This document shows, piece by piece, positions 16,811 to 25,829 of a stretch of 64,000 nt of DNA. Within the stretch, counting starts at the first letter, position 1. Each line of letters opens with the position of its first letter. Below the pieces are notes generated by a model. The model was given only the letters and a program-made list of their open reading frames with translations. It was not told the DNA's origin and did not search any database. The stretch lies in NCBI RefSeq assembly GCF_013409365.1, contig NZ_JACCBA010000001.1, forward strand, positions 6,448,001-6,512,000. Direction: 5' to 3'. A program made the position numbers and the translations under genes. The stretch is from Actinomadura luteofluorescens. GTDB taxonomy: Bacteria; Actinomycetota; Actinomycetes; Streptosporangiales; Streptosporangiaceae.

Positions 16811-17533
16811 TCAGGCGGGCCGGGTGGCCTGGTCCCGGGTGGCCTGGTCCCGGGCGGCTCGGTCTTCGCCGGGCTCGGCCAGCCGCTTGGTCGAGCGGCG
16901 GAACGCCCAGATGACCACCAGGCCGGCCAGCACCGTCAGCGGGGTCCCCATCGTGATCTTGGTGAAGGCCAGCCACCCCGTGGCGTCGGCGTTGAAGAGC
17001 ATCTGGCTGACCGCGAACCGGGCGGAGAACACGGCCGTCACCGCCAGCGTGGCGACATCGTGCGCCAGCAGGGTGGACCGGTCCCGCCGCCACGCGTGGC
17101 CCCCACCGTGGAAGGCGTTCCAGACGACCCCGGTCAGCGGCCGGCGCACCAGCAGAGAGGCGGAGGTGACCACGGCCCCGGCCAGCGCCGCCCAGATCCC
17201 GATCAGGAAGAAGCCGCTCGCCGACCCCGTCCAGGCCGCGACGCCCCCCGCCGCCGCGACGCCGAACAGCCCGCCCGCCGCGGACATGAACTGCTCCCCG
17301 CGCCGCATCCGCCACACCGTGAGCGCCACGGCCGCGGCGAACGCGATGCCGATCGCGACCGGCAGTTCGAAGAAGGCGTCGGCCGTCACGAAGGCCACTA
17401 CGGGCAGCGTCGAGCAGACCATTCCAATGGGGCCGCCCACCCCGTCGAGCAACGCCTGGCTCATATTCGTGGCCCCGGCCGGGGACCGGTTGGTGCGGTG
17501 ATGGACGCGATTCTGGTCGGTCGTGGTCATCAT
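16811..17533 (-). CDS. DUF3159-family integral membrane protein
   Basis: This is a 240-residue protein with the DUF3159 signature near its start (LLDGVGGPIGM) and about six transmembrane helices, then a basic, hydrophilic tail. The tail contains a perfect short duplication, RDQAT twice, encoded by a 15-base tandem repeat at about 16820-16850. Function unknown. The first of two adjacent ATGs is used; GGAGG lies just upstream, favouring either. A promoter with a 19-base spacer lies at 17680-17710 pointing at this gene and matches the MerR-type sites nearby. It therefore probably heads a two-gene operon with GPP34. Confidence 0.87.
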   Translation of the reverse strand: MMTTTDQNRVHHRTNRSPAGATNMSQALLDGVGGPIGMVCSTLPVVAFVTADAFFELPVAIGIAFAAAVALTVWRMRRGEQFMSAAGGLFGVAAAGGVAAWTGSASGFFLIGIWAALAGAVVTSASLLVRRPLTGVVWNAFHGGGHAWRRDRSTLLAHDVATLAVTAVFSARFAVSQMLFNADATGWLAFTKITMGTPLTVLAGLVVIWAFRRSTKRLAEPGEDRAARDQATRDQATRPA

Positions 17534-17679
17534 TTCCTCCCAGTGTCGTGTGCGGGAACGGTCGGAGCCGCCGCGATTTCGTGATCATCTGCCCCATTAC
17601 TGGGGCGAGGAGACCGCGAGATCAGGAAGTTCCGAATCCTCATGCATTCCTTTTGTCATCGATCTCGCGAACAGAGTCC

Positions 17680-17710
17680 ATGGAAAACCGTGCCGCCACG
17701 GCATGCTCAA
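17680..17710 (-). promoter_or_regulatory. MerR-type promoter/operator, leftward copy
   Basis: On the minus strand it reads TTGAGC, a 19-base spacer holding the near-palindrome ATGCCGTGGCGGCACGG, then TTCCAT. A 19-base spacer with the palindrome between the hexamers is the hallmark of MerR-activated promoters. It points at the DUF3159 gene about 147 bases away. The palindrome has one mismatch compared with the other two copies. Confidence 0.72.
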
Positions 17711-17776
17711 GGGGCGGTCCCTGTGAGCTGCGCCACGTCGGGGCGGGGGCGCGAGCCCTCGCCGGGCCGGCCCAAC

Positions 17777-17807
17777 TTGACCATGCCGTGGCGGCATGGT
17801 CTGGAAT
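17777..17807 (+). promoter_or_regulatory. MerR-type promoter/operator for the merR gene
   Basis: TTGACC, a 19-base spacer and TGGAAT. The perfect inverted repeat CCATGCCG-TGG-CGGCATGG overlaps the end of the -35 and fills the spacer. It lies 50 bases upstream of the MerR start codon, so the regulator probably controls its own synthesis. Confidence 0.78.
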
Positions 17808-17857
17808 GGACTCCGTCGGCGCGGCCGCGCCGGCGGCCGTCGATCGAGGGACCGTTC

Positions 17858-18601
17858 ATGGCGTGGAGCACCCGAGAGCTCGCCGAACTCGCCGGCACCA
17901 GCCTGCGGGCGGTGCGGCACTACCACGAGGTCGGTCTGCTCGACGAGCCCGAACGGCGCGCCAACGGCTACAAGCAGTACGGCGTCGCCCACCTCGTCCG
18001 CCTGGTGCGCATCAAGCGCCTTACCGACCTAGGCTTCTCCCTGCAGCAGATCGCCGCCATGGGCGACGGCGACGACCACCCGGAAGAGGCCCTGCGCACT
18101 CTGGACGCCGAGTTGGCCGCCACCATCGAACGTCTCCAGCGCGCCCGCGTCGAACTGGGCGTGATCCTGCGCCAGTCCGCACCGACCGACCTGCCGTCCG
18201 ACATCGCACCGGCGGCCGCCGAGACCGAGATGCCCGACTCCGACCGCTCGTTCGTCGTCGTGATGACCCGCGTCCTCGGACCGGAGGGGATGCGTGCCTA
18301 CGGGGACATGCTTCGGTCCCCGTCCACCGACCCCGTCGCCGCCGAGTTCGAGCAGCTGCCCGCCGACGCCGACGAGGCGACCCGCGCCGCCGTGGCCGAA
18401 CGAATGGCCCCCTACGTCAGCGGCCTGTACGCCGAGCACCCGGGCCTGGACACCATGACCTCCGACGCGCCCCGCGGCGCCGGATTCGCCTCCCAGGCCG
18501 TCACCACCGCCCTGGAAGACCTCTACAACCCCGCCCAGATGGACGTCCTGTACCGCACCCAGGCCCTGCTCGCCGAGCAGGGGGAGACCGGCTCCCCCTG
18601 A
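17858..18601 (+). CDS. MerR-family transcriptional regulator
   Basis: This is a 247-residue regulator with a winged HTH at the N-terminus: STRELAELAGTSLRAVRHYHEVGLL (about 4-28), YGVAHLVRLVRIKRLTDLGFSLQQI, then a long dimerisation helix (about 85-110). The C-terminal 130 residues form an unassigned effector domain without metal-binding cysteines, so small organic ligands are more likely than metals. The ATG at 17858 has GAGGG 7 bases upstream; longer frames are spurious. Three matching 19-base-spacer promoters lie at 17680-17710, 17777-17807 and 19760-19790. They define a local regulon: DUF3159-GPP34, merR itself and the O-methyltransferase. Confidence 0.93.
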   Translation: MAWSTRELAELAGTSLRAVRHYHEVGLLDEPERRANGYKQYGVAHLVRLVRIKRLTDLGFSLQQIAAMGDGDDHPEEALRTLDAELAATIERLQRARVELGVILRQSAPTDLPSDIAPAAAETEMPDSDRSFVVVMTRVLGPEGMRAYGDMLRSPSTDPVAAEFEQLPADADEATRAAVAERMAPYVSGLYAEHPGLDTMTSDAPRGAGFASQAVTTALEDLYNPAQMDVLYRTQALLAEQGETGSP

Positions 18602-18641
18602 ATGCCCCCGGCACCCAGGGGGAGATCTCGACGCCCCGCGG

Positions 18642-19685
18642 TCAGGTCAGGCGGGCCTCGATGAAGGAGTACTGCGATGTGGGGACGATCCGGTCGAGGG
18701 TGAACCCGGCGGCGGCGAAGAGTTCGGCGTACTCGGTGGCGCTGCGCTCCTTGCCGGTGGTGAGGGCGAGCATGGTCAGGTCGATCATCTTGGTGGGATG
18801 CGGCACGTCCCCGGGCGGCACCACGCCTTCGATCACGACGATCCGGGCGCCGGGCGCCGCGGCGCTCCGGACGGACCGCAGGATGCGGAGGCAGGAGTCG
18901 TCGTCCCAGTCGTGCAGGACCGCGGCCAGCACGTAGACGTCGGCCGCCGGTACCGAATCGAAGAAGTCGCCGGGTACGACCTCGACACGGTCGGCCATCC
19001 CGAGATCGTCGATCTTCTTGCGGGCGCCCGGGACGATCTCGGGCAGGTCGAAGAGGATGCCCCGGCGCGCGGGCTCGCCCGCCAGCAGGCGGGCCAGGAT
19101 GGTGCCGTCGGCCCCGCCGATGTCGGCGACGACTTCGCCCTCGGGCAGCCGGTAGCCGTCGAACATCCGGTCGCGCAGCCCGCCAGTGAACCCGGCCATC
19201 GCACGACTCTGCAGGCCGGCCATTCCGGGTGTGGCGACGACCCAGTCGAAGAACGGGCGCCCGAGGTAGCGCCGAGCGGCGGGCTCACCCGTCCGGGCGG
19301 TGTGCAGGAGCTCGCTGAAGGGCAGGTAGTGCGTCTCCATGTAGTAGAGGGCGATGTCCCTGACCGAGTCGGGACGGCGAGTGGAGAGAGTGGCGCCGAG
19401 GGGTGTCGTCTCCACCGTGTCCTCGTCCGGCCGGTGGAAGACCCCGAGGGGGGCGAGGCTCCGGATGAGCCGCCGCAGCAACTCGGGCCGCGCCCCGCAC
19501 GCCGCGGCGAGTTCGTCGATCGCCATGGCTCCGCCGTCGAGCCGGGAGGCGACATCCAGCTTGGCGATCACATAAAGGGCCTGGGAGAACTGGAATCCGC
19601 CGAGGAGTTGGATCATCTGCGCGGAGGGAGGGGCCTCTGGAGTTTCCCCGATGCCGGTCGCTTCGTCCTTCGCCGCTTTCTCCAT
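18642..19685 (-). CDS. O-methyltransferase, plant-COMT/AziB2-like family 2
   Basis: This is a 347-residue methyltransferase with an N-terminal dimerisation winged helix (about 25-110) and a C-terminal catalytic domain. The SAM loop is VADIGGADGT, GDFFDSVP follows, and the catalytic His sits in LHDWDDD. Family members methylate aromatic hydroxyls in secondary metabolism. No polyketide genes are adjacent, so the substrate is unknown; detoxification of a MerR-sensed aromatic is one possibility. A perfect MerR-type operator lies 75-105 bases upstream. Confidence 0.92.
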   Translation of the reverse strand: MEKAAKDEATGIGETPEAPPSAQMIQLLGGFQFSQALYVIAKLDVASRLDGGAMAIDELAAACGARPELLRRLIRSLAPLGVFHRPDEDTVETTPLGATLSTRRPDSVRDIALYYMETHYLPFSELLHTARTGEPAARRYLGRPFFDWVVATPGMAGLQSRAMAGFTGGLRDRMFDGYRLPEGEVVADIGGADGTILARLLAGEPARRGILFDLPEIVPGARKKIDDLGMADRVEVVPGDFFDSVPAADVYVLAAVLHDWDDDSCLRILRSVRSAAAPGARIVVIEGVVPPGDVPHPTKMIDLTMLALTTGKERSATEYAELFAAAGFTLDRIVPTSQYSFIEARLT

Positions 19686-19759
19686 GACTCCTTCTTTCGC
19701 ATCCTCTGGTGCACTTCTCGCCCGCGCCTGGCAAGGCGCGTGGCGAATACGCGTCCCAA

Positions 19760-19790
19760 AGTGAAGACCATGCCGTTACGGCATGGTCAA
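19760..19790 (-). promoter_or_regulatory. MerR-type promoter/operator for the O-methyltransferase
   Basis: Minus strand: TTGACC, 19-base spacer, TTCACT. The perfect ten-base inverted repeat GACCATGCCG-TTA-CGGCATGGTC covers the spacer. Its arms match the site upstream of merR. This is the most symmetrical of the three copies. Confidence 0.78.
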
Positions 19791-19839
19791 ATCCGTGTTC
19801 GGAACGCCCCTCGGCCAAAGGCAGAGCACGGAAGATCGG

Positions 19840-21105
19840 TCAGACGCGGATGAAGTCGTAGGTGAGCGTGTTCGTCTTGGCGTCGTGGCCTATCGCGACC
19901 CAGTCGTTCCCGAGCCCCTGCAGCCAACCCGGGAAGCGGCCGAGGCGACGTCCCGTGGACGCGTCGTAGACGAGGACGAACGGGTGGTCGCCTTCGGCTC
20001 CGCTGACGGCGACGCGCCGCTGTGTGACGGCGGTCTCCCAGCTCGCGGACGTCCCCGGCAGGCCGGGATCGGGCGCCTTCCACAGGACGCGGCCGGTGCC
20101 GAAGTCCAGCAGTGAAAGGGCGCCGGTGTCCGCGTGATCCCTGACCAGGAGCGTGTGCCCGTCACCGTCGATCGGGACGCCCGGGACGTCGCCGCGCCAG
20201 ACCGTCCGACCCTTGACGAGATCGAAGACCTGCGGCCTGCCGGTGTCGGTGGACGCGGCGATCCGGCGGCCGTCGCCGATCAGGTCGAGGCCGGTGCTGG
20301 ACGGGGCGAGCCGCTTCTCGCACTCGCCGCCGGCCTCGCGTCCCGCGTAGACCTTCCGGGTCCATTCGCGATGACCGGTCAACGCCTCGGTCGCGGAGAC
20401 GGTGACCGTGCAGTTCTCGTCGCCGGACGGAGGATCGTGGTCGGTGCTGATCAGCGTCCGCCCGGCCACGACCGAGTACCAGCCGCTCCCGCCGGAGGCC
20501 TGCGGCACGGGCCGGTCGTCGCCGCGGCGGGAAACGTAGATCCGCCCGGTCTCCGGGACGGCCGGCGGACGCACCCCGACCGCGGTGTTCGCCAACCGCA
20601 CGCCGTCGCTCCCGAGCTTCCAGCGGACCTTCCCGGTGCGCAGATCCCTCCGCGTGATCTCGCAGTCGGTGCCCTCGCCGCAGACCGTGGTGAGGACGGC
20701 GTCCTGCGTGACCTGCACCCTCATGGCCGGACCGTCCTGCCAGAGCGTCCGGCCGTTCGCCGCTTCGATGACGCTGAACCGGACCGCGTCGGCCCCGGCG
20801 GCCTTCCGCCGGTGGACGATCAGGTCGCCGGCCACGTCGACCTCGTCGTCCTCCCCGGAGGGCACCCGCCACAACTCCCGCCCGGACCCGGGGTCGACGC
20901 CGAGGACCGCCCGGTCGTTGGCGATCACCGCGACCCGCCCGGCGATCGCCGTGGTGTTCTCACCGCTCGGCACGGACAGCGACCAGGCCGCGCGCGGCCC
21001 CTCGCGGGTCGGAGGCTTCAGCGAGGTGTCGGAGCAGGAGGCCCCCGCCGTGGACACCAGGAGCACGAGGGCGGCAGTTCCCAAACCGAGCCGGGAGCGA
21101 ATCAT
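19840..21105 (-). CDS. Exported PQQ-like beta-propeller lipoprotein
   Basis: This is a 421-residue protein with a signal peptide ending near GASCSD, where the Cys is a probable (weak) lipidation site. It is followed by PQQ-propeller blades: GSGRELWR, NGRTLWQ, TGKVRWKL, GHREWTRK, KGRTVWRG and TGRVLWKAP. Such proteins scaffold or sense at the cell surface; there is no evidence for bound PQQ. The C-terminal blade (19955-20092) is the source of the 138-bp fragment at 15961-16098. Function unknown. Confidence 0.85.
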   Translation of the reverse strand: MIRSRLGLGTAALVLLVSTAGASCSDTSLKPPTREGPRAAWSLSVPSGENTTAIAGRVAVIANDRAVLGVDPGSGRELWRVPSGEDDEVDVAGDLIVHRRKAAGADAVRFSVIEAANGRTLWQDGPAMRVQVTQDAVLTTVCGEGTDCEITRRDLRTGKVRWKLGSDGVRLANTAVGVRPPAVPETGRIYVSRRGDDRPVPQASGGSGWYSVVAGRTLISTDHDPPSGDENCTVTVSATEALTGHREWTRKVYAGREAGGECEKRLAPSSTGLDLIGDGRRIAASTDTGRPQVFDLVKGRTVWRGDVPGVPIDGDGHTLLVRDHADTGALSLLDFGTGRVLWKAPDPGLPGTSASWETAVTQRRVAVSGAEGDHPFVLVYDASTGRRLGRFPGWLQGLGNDWVAIGHDAKTNTLTYDFIRV

Positions 21106-21212
21106 CCCGACATCATTCCGGCCTTCGCCCCTCGACCGCCATCGGGCCTCGGGAAATGCCGGCGCGCATCCTCGTCGAGCCGGATCACGCCGAGGTGCTC
21201 ACCCGCCAAAGG

Positions 21213-21491
21213 TCAACCGCTCTGGGAGCCGGTCTGAGTCGGGTCCTCCGGGAGGATGCTCGCGGCGTTGTGCAGGAAGGAGACGACCGCTGTGATGAGC
21301 GCCGCCAGGCAGGCGTAGCCGAAGGTCTGCCAATACCCGGTGGAAAGGACGACGGTGCCGGCGCCGGCGCTCGGGAACGCGCTCGCGAGCCCCTGCAACA
21401 GGGTGCGCAGTGCTCGTAGCGAGGCGGTCCTGAGCTTGGCGGCGAACGTCTGCCCCGGTGAACTGCCGATGAGTGCGCTCGTCACGGCCAT
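21213..21491 (-). CDS. Small holin-like membrane protein
   Basis: This 92-residue protein has a short polar head, a RTASLRALRTLLQGLASAF amphipathic first helix and a second hydrophobic helix with YACLAALITAVVSFLHN. It then ends in a hydrophilic tail. The pattern matches the r1t-like holins of actinophages. No endolysin, capsid or tail gene is beside it, so it is either a phage remnant or a domesticated lysis/secretion protein. The ATG at 21491 has a perfect AGGAGG 8 bases upstream. Confidence 0.7.
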   Translation of the reverse strand: MAVTSALIGSSPGQTFAAKLRTASLRALRTLLQGLASAFPSAGAGTVVLSTGYWQTFGYACLAALITAVVSFLHNAASILPEDPTQTGSQSG

Positions 21492-21707
21492 GATCCGTTC
21501 CTCCTGACGCGAGGGTGCGCACATGGATCGACCGCCGTCACGGCGGCCTGGTGAGGGGTGCGCGGGGCACCCGACTCCCGTGGCGAGGATCCACAGCTCT
21601 CGCGCCAGGTGTCAAGACGCTCACATGGTGCGCCCGTGACCACGTCCGGCCTGTTGAACGCGTTCAAATATTCGCGCTAGGCTCGTCGTACGAGACGGGG
21701 AGCCGCA

Positions 21708-22652
21708 ATGAAGATCGTGATACCTGGGGGTACCGGGCAGATAGGCCCGATCCTGAACCGCGCGCTGACCGCCGCCGGCCATGACGTGGTCGTCCTGACC
21801 AGGCGCCCGGCGAGCGAGCACGAGATCGGCTGGGACGGCGAGACGCCGGGCCCCTGGACCGAGGCGATCGACGGCAGCGACGTGGTGATCAACCTCGCCG
21901 GACGCAGCGTGAGCTGCCGGTACACGCCCGCCAATCTGCAGGACATGATGGACTCGCGGGTGCGCTCCACCGAGGCCGTCGGCGCGGCGATCGCCGGCGC
22001 CGCGAAGCCTCCCGCCGTCTGGCTCCAGATGAGCACGGCCACCATCTACGCCCACCGCTACGACGCCCCCAACGACGAGGCGACCGGCATCATCGGCGGC
22101 AACGAGCCCGGGGTTCCCGGCTACTGGGCCTACAGCGTGAAGATCGCCAAGGACTGGGAGCGGGCGCAGCAGCGAGCCGAGACCCCGTCCACCCGCAAGG
22201 TCGCCCTGCGCTCCGCCATGGTGATGAGCCCCGATCGCGGCGGGGTCTTCGACTACCTGCTCTGGCTGTCCCGCCTCGGCCTCGGCGGCCCGGTCGCGGG
22301 CGGCGGGCAGTACGTGTCCTGGATCCACGACCAGGACTTCGTCCGGGCGGTGGAGTTCCTGATAGCAAGGGACGACATCGTCGGCCCAGTAAATCTCGCG
22401 GCCCCGGCCCCCGTGCCGCAACGCACCTTGATGCGGGAACTGCGCGCCGCGTGGGGCGTCCCAGTAGGCCTGCCCGCGACGAAATGGATGGCCGAACTCG
22501 GTGCCCTCGCACTGCGCTCAGACACCGAACTACTACTGAAAAGCCGCCGCGTAGTCCCCGGCCGCCTTCTCGAAGAAGGCTTCACCTTCCACCACCCCCG
22601 CTGGCAGGTGGCCGCCGAAGACCTCGTCCACCGCGTCCGCACCTCCCGCTAG
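21708..22652 (+). CDS. TIGR01777-type NAD-dependent epimerase
   Basis: This is a 314-residue extended SDR with GGTGQIG at residues 7-13, a DVVINLAGRSV strand and STATIYAHR. Its C-terminal DUF1731-like segment contains SRRVVPGRLLEEGFTFHHP. These match the YfcH/SulA-like nucleotide-sugar-epimerase-related group whose substrate is unknown. It is a single gene with no obvious operon partner. Confidence 0.9.
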   Translation: MKIVIPGGTGQIGPILNRALTAAGHDVVVLTRRPASEHEIGWDGETPGPWTEAIDGSDVVINLAGRSVSCRYTPANLQDMMDSRVRSTEAVGAAIAGAAKPPAVWLQMSTATIYAHRYDAPNDEATGIIGGNEPGVPGYWAYSVKIAKDWERAQQRAETPSTRKVALRSAMVMSPDRGGVFDYLLWLSRLGLGGPVAGGGQYVSWIHDQDFVRAVEFLIARDDIVGPVNLAAPAPVPQRTLMRELRAAWGVPVGLPATKWMAELGALALRSDTELLLKSRRVVPGRLLEEGFTFHHPRWQVAAEDLVHRVRTSR

Positions 22653-22659
22653 CGGTGGC

Positions 22660-23274
22660 TCACCCGTCCGCGGGGGAGCCCCGGCGGTGGACACTGACGG
22701 CGTAGCCGCCGCCGCGGTAGTCGTCACCGTCCCAGGTGGCGAAGCGCCGGTGGAGGCTCAGTCCGGCGGCCGCGCACCAGGCGTCGTAGCTCGCCAGATC
22801 CACGCTCGGCGGCACCGGAAGGTGAGCGGCGTCCAGGCCGAACCCCGCGACGAGAAGGCCGCCTGGACGCAGGAGCTCGGCCAGTGCCCGGATCGCCGCG
22901 GGCTCGGTGCCCTGCGCCAGCAGGGGGATGACGTTGCCCGCGGCCACGACGAGATCGAAGGGATCGGCGTCCGGCAGTTCGAAGGCGGCCAGATCGGCCC
23001 TGATCCAGGTCATCTCGGGGGCCGCCCGGCGGGCCTCGGCCAGCATGGAGGCGTCCAGGTCCACTCCGACGCAGGTGTAGCCGAGTTCGCCGAGCCGGAT
23101 CGCGACCCTTCCGGTACCGGTGCCGGCGTCCAGCACTCGCGAACCCGGGGGAACCAGCGACGCGCACAGCCGCGCCTCGCCGTGCACGTCCGCCCCGGTG
23201 GCGGCGAGGTCGGCGAACCGGGCGGCATAGTCCGCCCCGGAAGTCCCACCGGTCAGATCGGCCCAGCGGCTCAT
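22660..23274 (-). CDS. SAM-dependent methyltransferase, class I
   Basis: This is a 204-residue methyltransferase with LDAGTGTGRVAIRLGELGY (SAM loop), GVDLDASML and LVVAAGNVIPLL. It resembles methyltransf_25/11 enzymes with unassigned substrates. The ATG at 23274 follows AAGGAGG; upstream residues in the longer frame look non-coding. It is convergent with the epimerase, with 7 bases between the stops. Confidence 0.88.
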   Translation of the reverse strand: MSRWADLTGGTSGADYAARFADLAATGADVHGEARLCASLVPPGSRVLDAGTGTGRVAIRLGELGYTCVGVDLDASMLAEARRAAPEMTWIRADLAAFELPDADPFDLVVAAGNVIPLLAQGTEPAAIRALAELLRPGGLLVAGFGLDAAHLPVPPSVDLASYDAWCAAAGLSLHRRFATWDGDDYRGGGYAVSVHRRGSPADG

Positions 23275-23529
23275 CGGCACCTCCTTCGCAGTGGCCGGGT
23301 ACGCCAGGGTAGCCGAGCACATCCGACGCTCCGATCCACCGCGACGCCGCCGATCCCGACCGCGGCGGAGCCGGCGGCCTCCCGCCGGCGGGCGTTATCG
23401 CAGCGCAATGCCGCCGGACGTTTCCGCGGGCGCTTCTGAGAAAGATCTCTGCGTGTTTCGTCGCCTCCGCCGAGGGAGGACGGCCGGTTCTCGAACTCGG
23501 CGGCGGGGACACTGCGCGAGGAGGACTGA

Positions 23530-25320
23530 ATGGGCATGCGGGTCGTCTGGGGCCGGATGGGCAGGCGCCGCCGGTTGCGCCGGGTGGCCAGGGAGGTCTT
23601 CGGCTGGCCGGACCTGCGGCCGGGCCAGGGCGAGGCGATGGAGCACCTGCTGCGGGGCCGCGACGTCCTGCTGGTCATGCCGACCGGCGGCGGCAAGTCC
23701 GCCGTCTACCAGGTCCCCGCCCAGCTGCTTCCCGGGCCGACCGTGGTGATCTCGCCCCTGATCGCCCTGCAGCGGGATCAGATGGTCGCGCTCACCGGCC
23801 GCGACGCGGGCGGAGCCGTGATGGTCAACTCCGCCCAGTCCGACGGGGCGAGCGAGGACGCCATGGACCAGATCCGGGCGGGCCGGGCGGAGTACATCTT
23901 CCTCTCGCCCGAGCAGCTGGCCAAGCCGTCGGTCGTGGAGCGGCTCGCCGCCGTCCGCCCGTCCCTGATCGCCGTGGACGAGGCGCACTGCGTCTCCTCG
24001 TGGGGCCACGACTTCCGCCCGGACTACCAGCGGCTCGGCCGGGTGATCGAGCAACTCGGGCACCCCCCGGTGATCGCGCTGACCGCGACCGCCTCGCCGC
24101 CGGTACGCGGCGACATCCTCGCGACGCTCGGGCTGGGCGAGGCGCAGCAGATCGTCCGCGGTTTCGACCGGCCCAACCTCTCCCTGGAGGTAAGGCGGTT
24201 CCACGAGGAGGCGGACAAGAGGCGGGCGCTGGTCGAGGACGCCGCCGGACGGAAGGGGCTGGGCCTCGTCTACGTCGCCACCCGGCGTGACGCCGAGTCA
24301 TACGGCGAGGAGCTGGCCGCGGCAGGCCTGCGTGCCGCTTCCTACCACGCCGGGATGAAGGCGGCGGACCGTCACCGGGTGCACGAGGCGTTCCAAAGCG
24401 ACGAACTCGACGTCGTGGTGGCCACCTCGGCGTTCGGCATGGGGATCGACAAGCCCAACGTCCGCTACGTGCTGCACTCCGCTCCGCCGGAGTCTCCGGA
24501 GTCGTACTACCAGGAGATCGGCCGTGCCGGACGGGACGGGGAGCCCGCGACGGCCGTCCTCTACTACCGGTCGCAGGACCTTGGCCTGCGCCGCTTCTTC
24601 GCCGCGGGTAAGCCCGACGAAGAGAAGCTTCTCCAGACCGCGACGCTCCTCCAGACACACGGTGGCACCGTCCGGGCAAGCGAGATGCGTACCACCCTGG
24701 GCGTCGGCGCATCCAAGCTCACCAGCTTGGTGAACCTGCTGGAACAGACCGGAGCCGTAGAGACGACAGGCCGCGGAAACCTCCGCTACGTCCAGGAGGG
24801 TCCGCCGCCTGAAGATGCCGTGGCACGTGCAGTGGAACTCGACGAGAACCGCCGCCGCGTCGACGACTCACGCATCGACATGATGCGCGCCTACGCGGAG
24901 ACAACGGACTGCCGCCGCCGTTTCCTACTGGAATACCTGGGCGAGCCCCACCCAGGCTCATGCGGCCACTGCGACGCCTGCCAAACCGAAACCACCACCG
25001 AACCGGCCCGCGCCGACGAGCCGGCCGCATCCCCGGACCATGCCGACGACGCCCCGTTCCCCCTACACGCCGAGGTGCAGCACGCCACGTGGGGACCCGG
25101 AACGGTCATGCGACTGGAACCCGACCGCATAACCGTCCTCTTCAAGGACGCCGGCTACCGCACGCTGTCCCTAGAGGCGATCCAGCGCGACGACAACCTC
25201 CTAACCCTCGGGCCCGACTCATCCCGCCCGCCAGCGCGACGCGGACGCCGACGCACACCCCGAACACGCCGAGACAAGGCCGCCGCGGGGAGCAAGAAAT
25301 CCACCACCGGCGTGCCCTAA
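23530..25320 (+). CDS. RecQ-family ATP-dependent DNA helicase
   Basis: This is a 596-residue SF2 helicase with motif 0 (FGWPDLRPGQ), Walker A MPTGGGKS at 50-57 and DEAH at 150-153 followed by CVSSWGHDF (aromatic-rich loop). TATAS and the C-terminal motif VI QEIGRAGRDG are also present. A four-Cys zinc module (CRRRFLLEYLG...CGHCDAC) follows. There is no HRDC domain; instead the last 130 residues hold an SH3/tudor-like HATWGPGTVMRLEPDRI segment and a Lys/Arg-rich tail. GAGGAGG before the ATG supports the start. It probably acts in 3'-5' unwinding during repair. Confidence 0.94.
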   Translation: MGMRVVWGRMGRRRRLRRVAREVFGWPDLRPGQGEAMEHLLRGRDVLLVMPTGGGKSAVYQVPAQLLPGPTVVISPLIALQRDQMVALTGRDAGGAVMVNSAQSDGASEDAMDQIRAGRAEYIFLSPEQLAKPSVVERLAAVRPSLIAVDEAHCVSSWGHDFRPDYQRLGRVIEQLGHPPVIALTATASPPVRGDILATLGLGEAQQIVRGFDRPNLSLEVRRFHEEADKRRALVEDAAGRKGLGLVYVATRRDAESYGEELAAAGLRAASYHAGMKAADRHRVHEAFQSDELDVVVATSAFGMGIDKPNVRYVLHSAPPESPESYYQEIGRAGRDGEPATAVLYYRSQDLGLRRFFAAGKPDEEKLLQTATLLQTHGGTVRASEMRTTLGVGASKLTSLVNLLEQTGAVETTGRGNLRYVQEGPPPEDAVARAVELDENRRRVDDSRIDMMRAYAETTDCRRRFLLEYLGEPHPGSCGHCDACQTETTTEPARADEPAASPDHADDAPFPLHAEVQHATWGPGTVMRLEPDRITVLFKDAGYRTLSLEAIQRDDNLLTLGPDSSRPPARRGRRRTPRTRRDKAAAGSKKSTTGVP

Positions 25321-25350
25321 CGCAGCTGCAGCGGTGGTTACGGTGCGGCG

Positions 25351-25728
25351 TCAGGCGGCGTTGCTGGGTCGGTCGGTGACGGGGAGCCTCATGGTGCGGT
25401 CGCCGAAGTCGGCCACCAGGTCAAGGTGCCCTCCCAGTGCCTCGACGTAGCGTGCAATGACATCGATGGAGATGACCTCACCATGTTCGATCTGGGAGAT
25501 CCGGGCGACACTCACGCCCATGCTGGCGGCAAGGTCTTTCTGTCCGAGGCCGGCGTGCTTGCGGGCTTCGGCGAGCTGGTGTCCGCGTGTTTCGGCCAGG
25601 AGCCTGCGTGATCCGGCCTCGACCTCGGAGGGTGAGACGCCAGCCGCGTGTAGTTCTTGTTCCAGGAAGAGGCGTTTCGCCGGCTGGTCGAAGAGTGGCT
25701 GGACCGCGCAGGCCCTGCACTTCACCAC
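25351..25728 (-). CDS. XRE-family HTH protein, antitoxin-like
   Basis: The clear part is an XRE helix-turn-helix: HQLAEARKHAGLGQKDLAASMGV followed by ARISQIEHGEV, then a short C-terminal strand region (LDLVADFG). This is the layout of HigA-type antitoxins with an N-terminal extension. No ATG fits the domain; a GTG pair at 25728 gives 125 residues and is used provisionally. No intact toxin is adjacent; the decayed frame on the other strand overlaps its 5' side. It may be a solitary regulator or the remnant of a toxin-antitoxin pair. Confidence 0.55.
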   Translation of the reverse strand: MVKCRACAVQPLFDQPAKRLFLEQELHAAGVSPSEVEAGSRRLLAETRGHQLAEARKHAGLGQKDLAASMGVSVARISQIEHGEVISIDVIARYVEALGGHLDLVADFGDRTMRLPVTDRPSNAA

Positions 25729-25829
25729 CGGCTCCGGCGATGGTTGAGGCGGGTCGCTGACGAGCCCCGCATCGGTGAGAGCACCCGGTCGTGGCTCGCG
25801 GTCCTGGCGGCACAGAGGCAGCAATCTTT

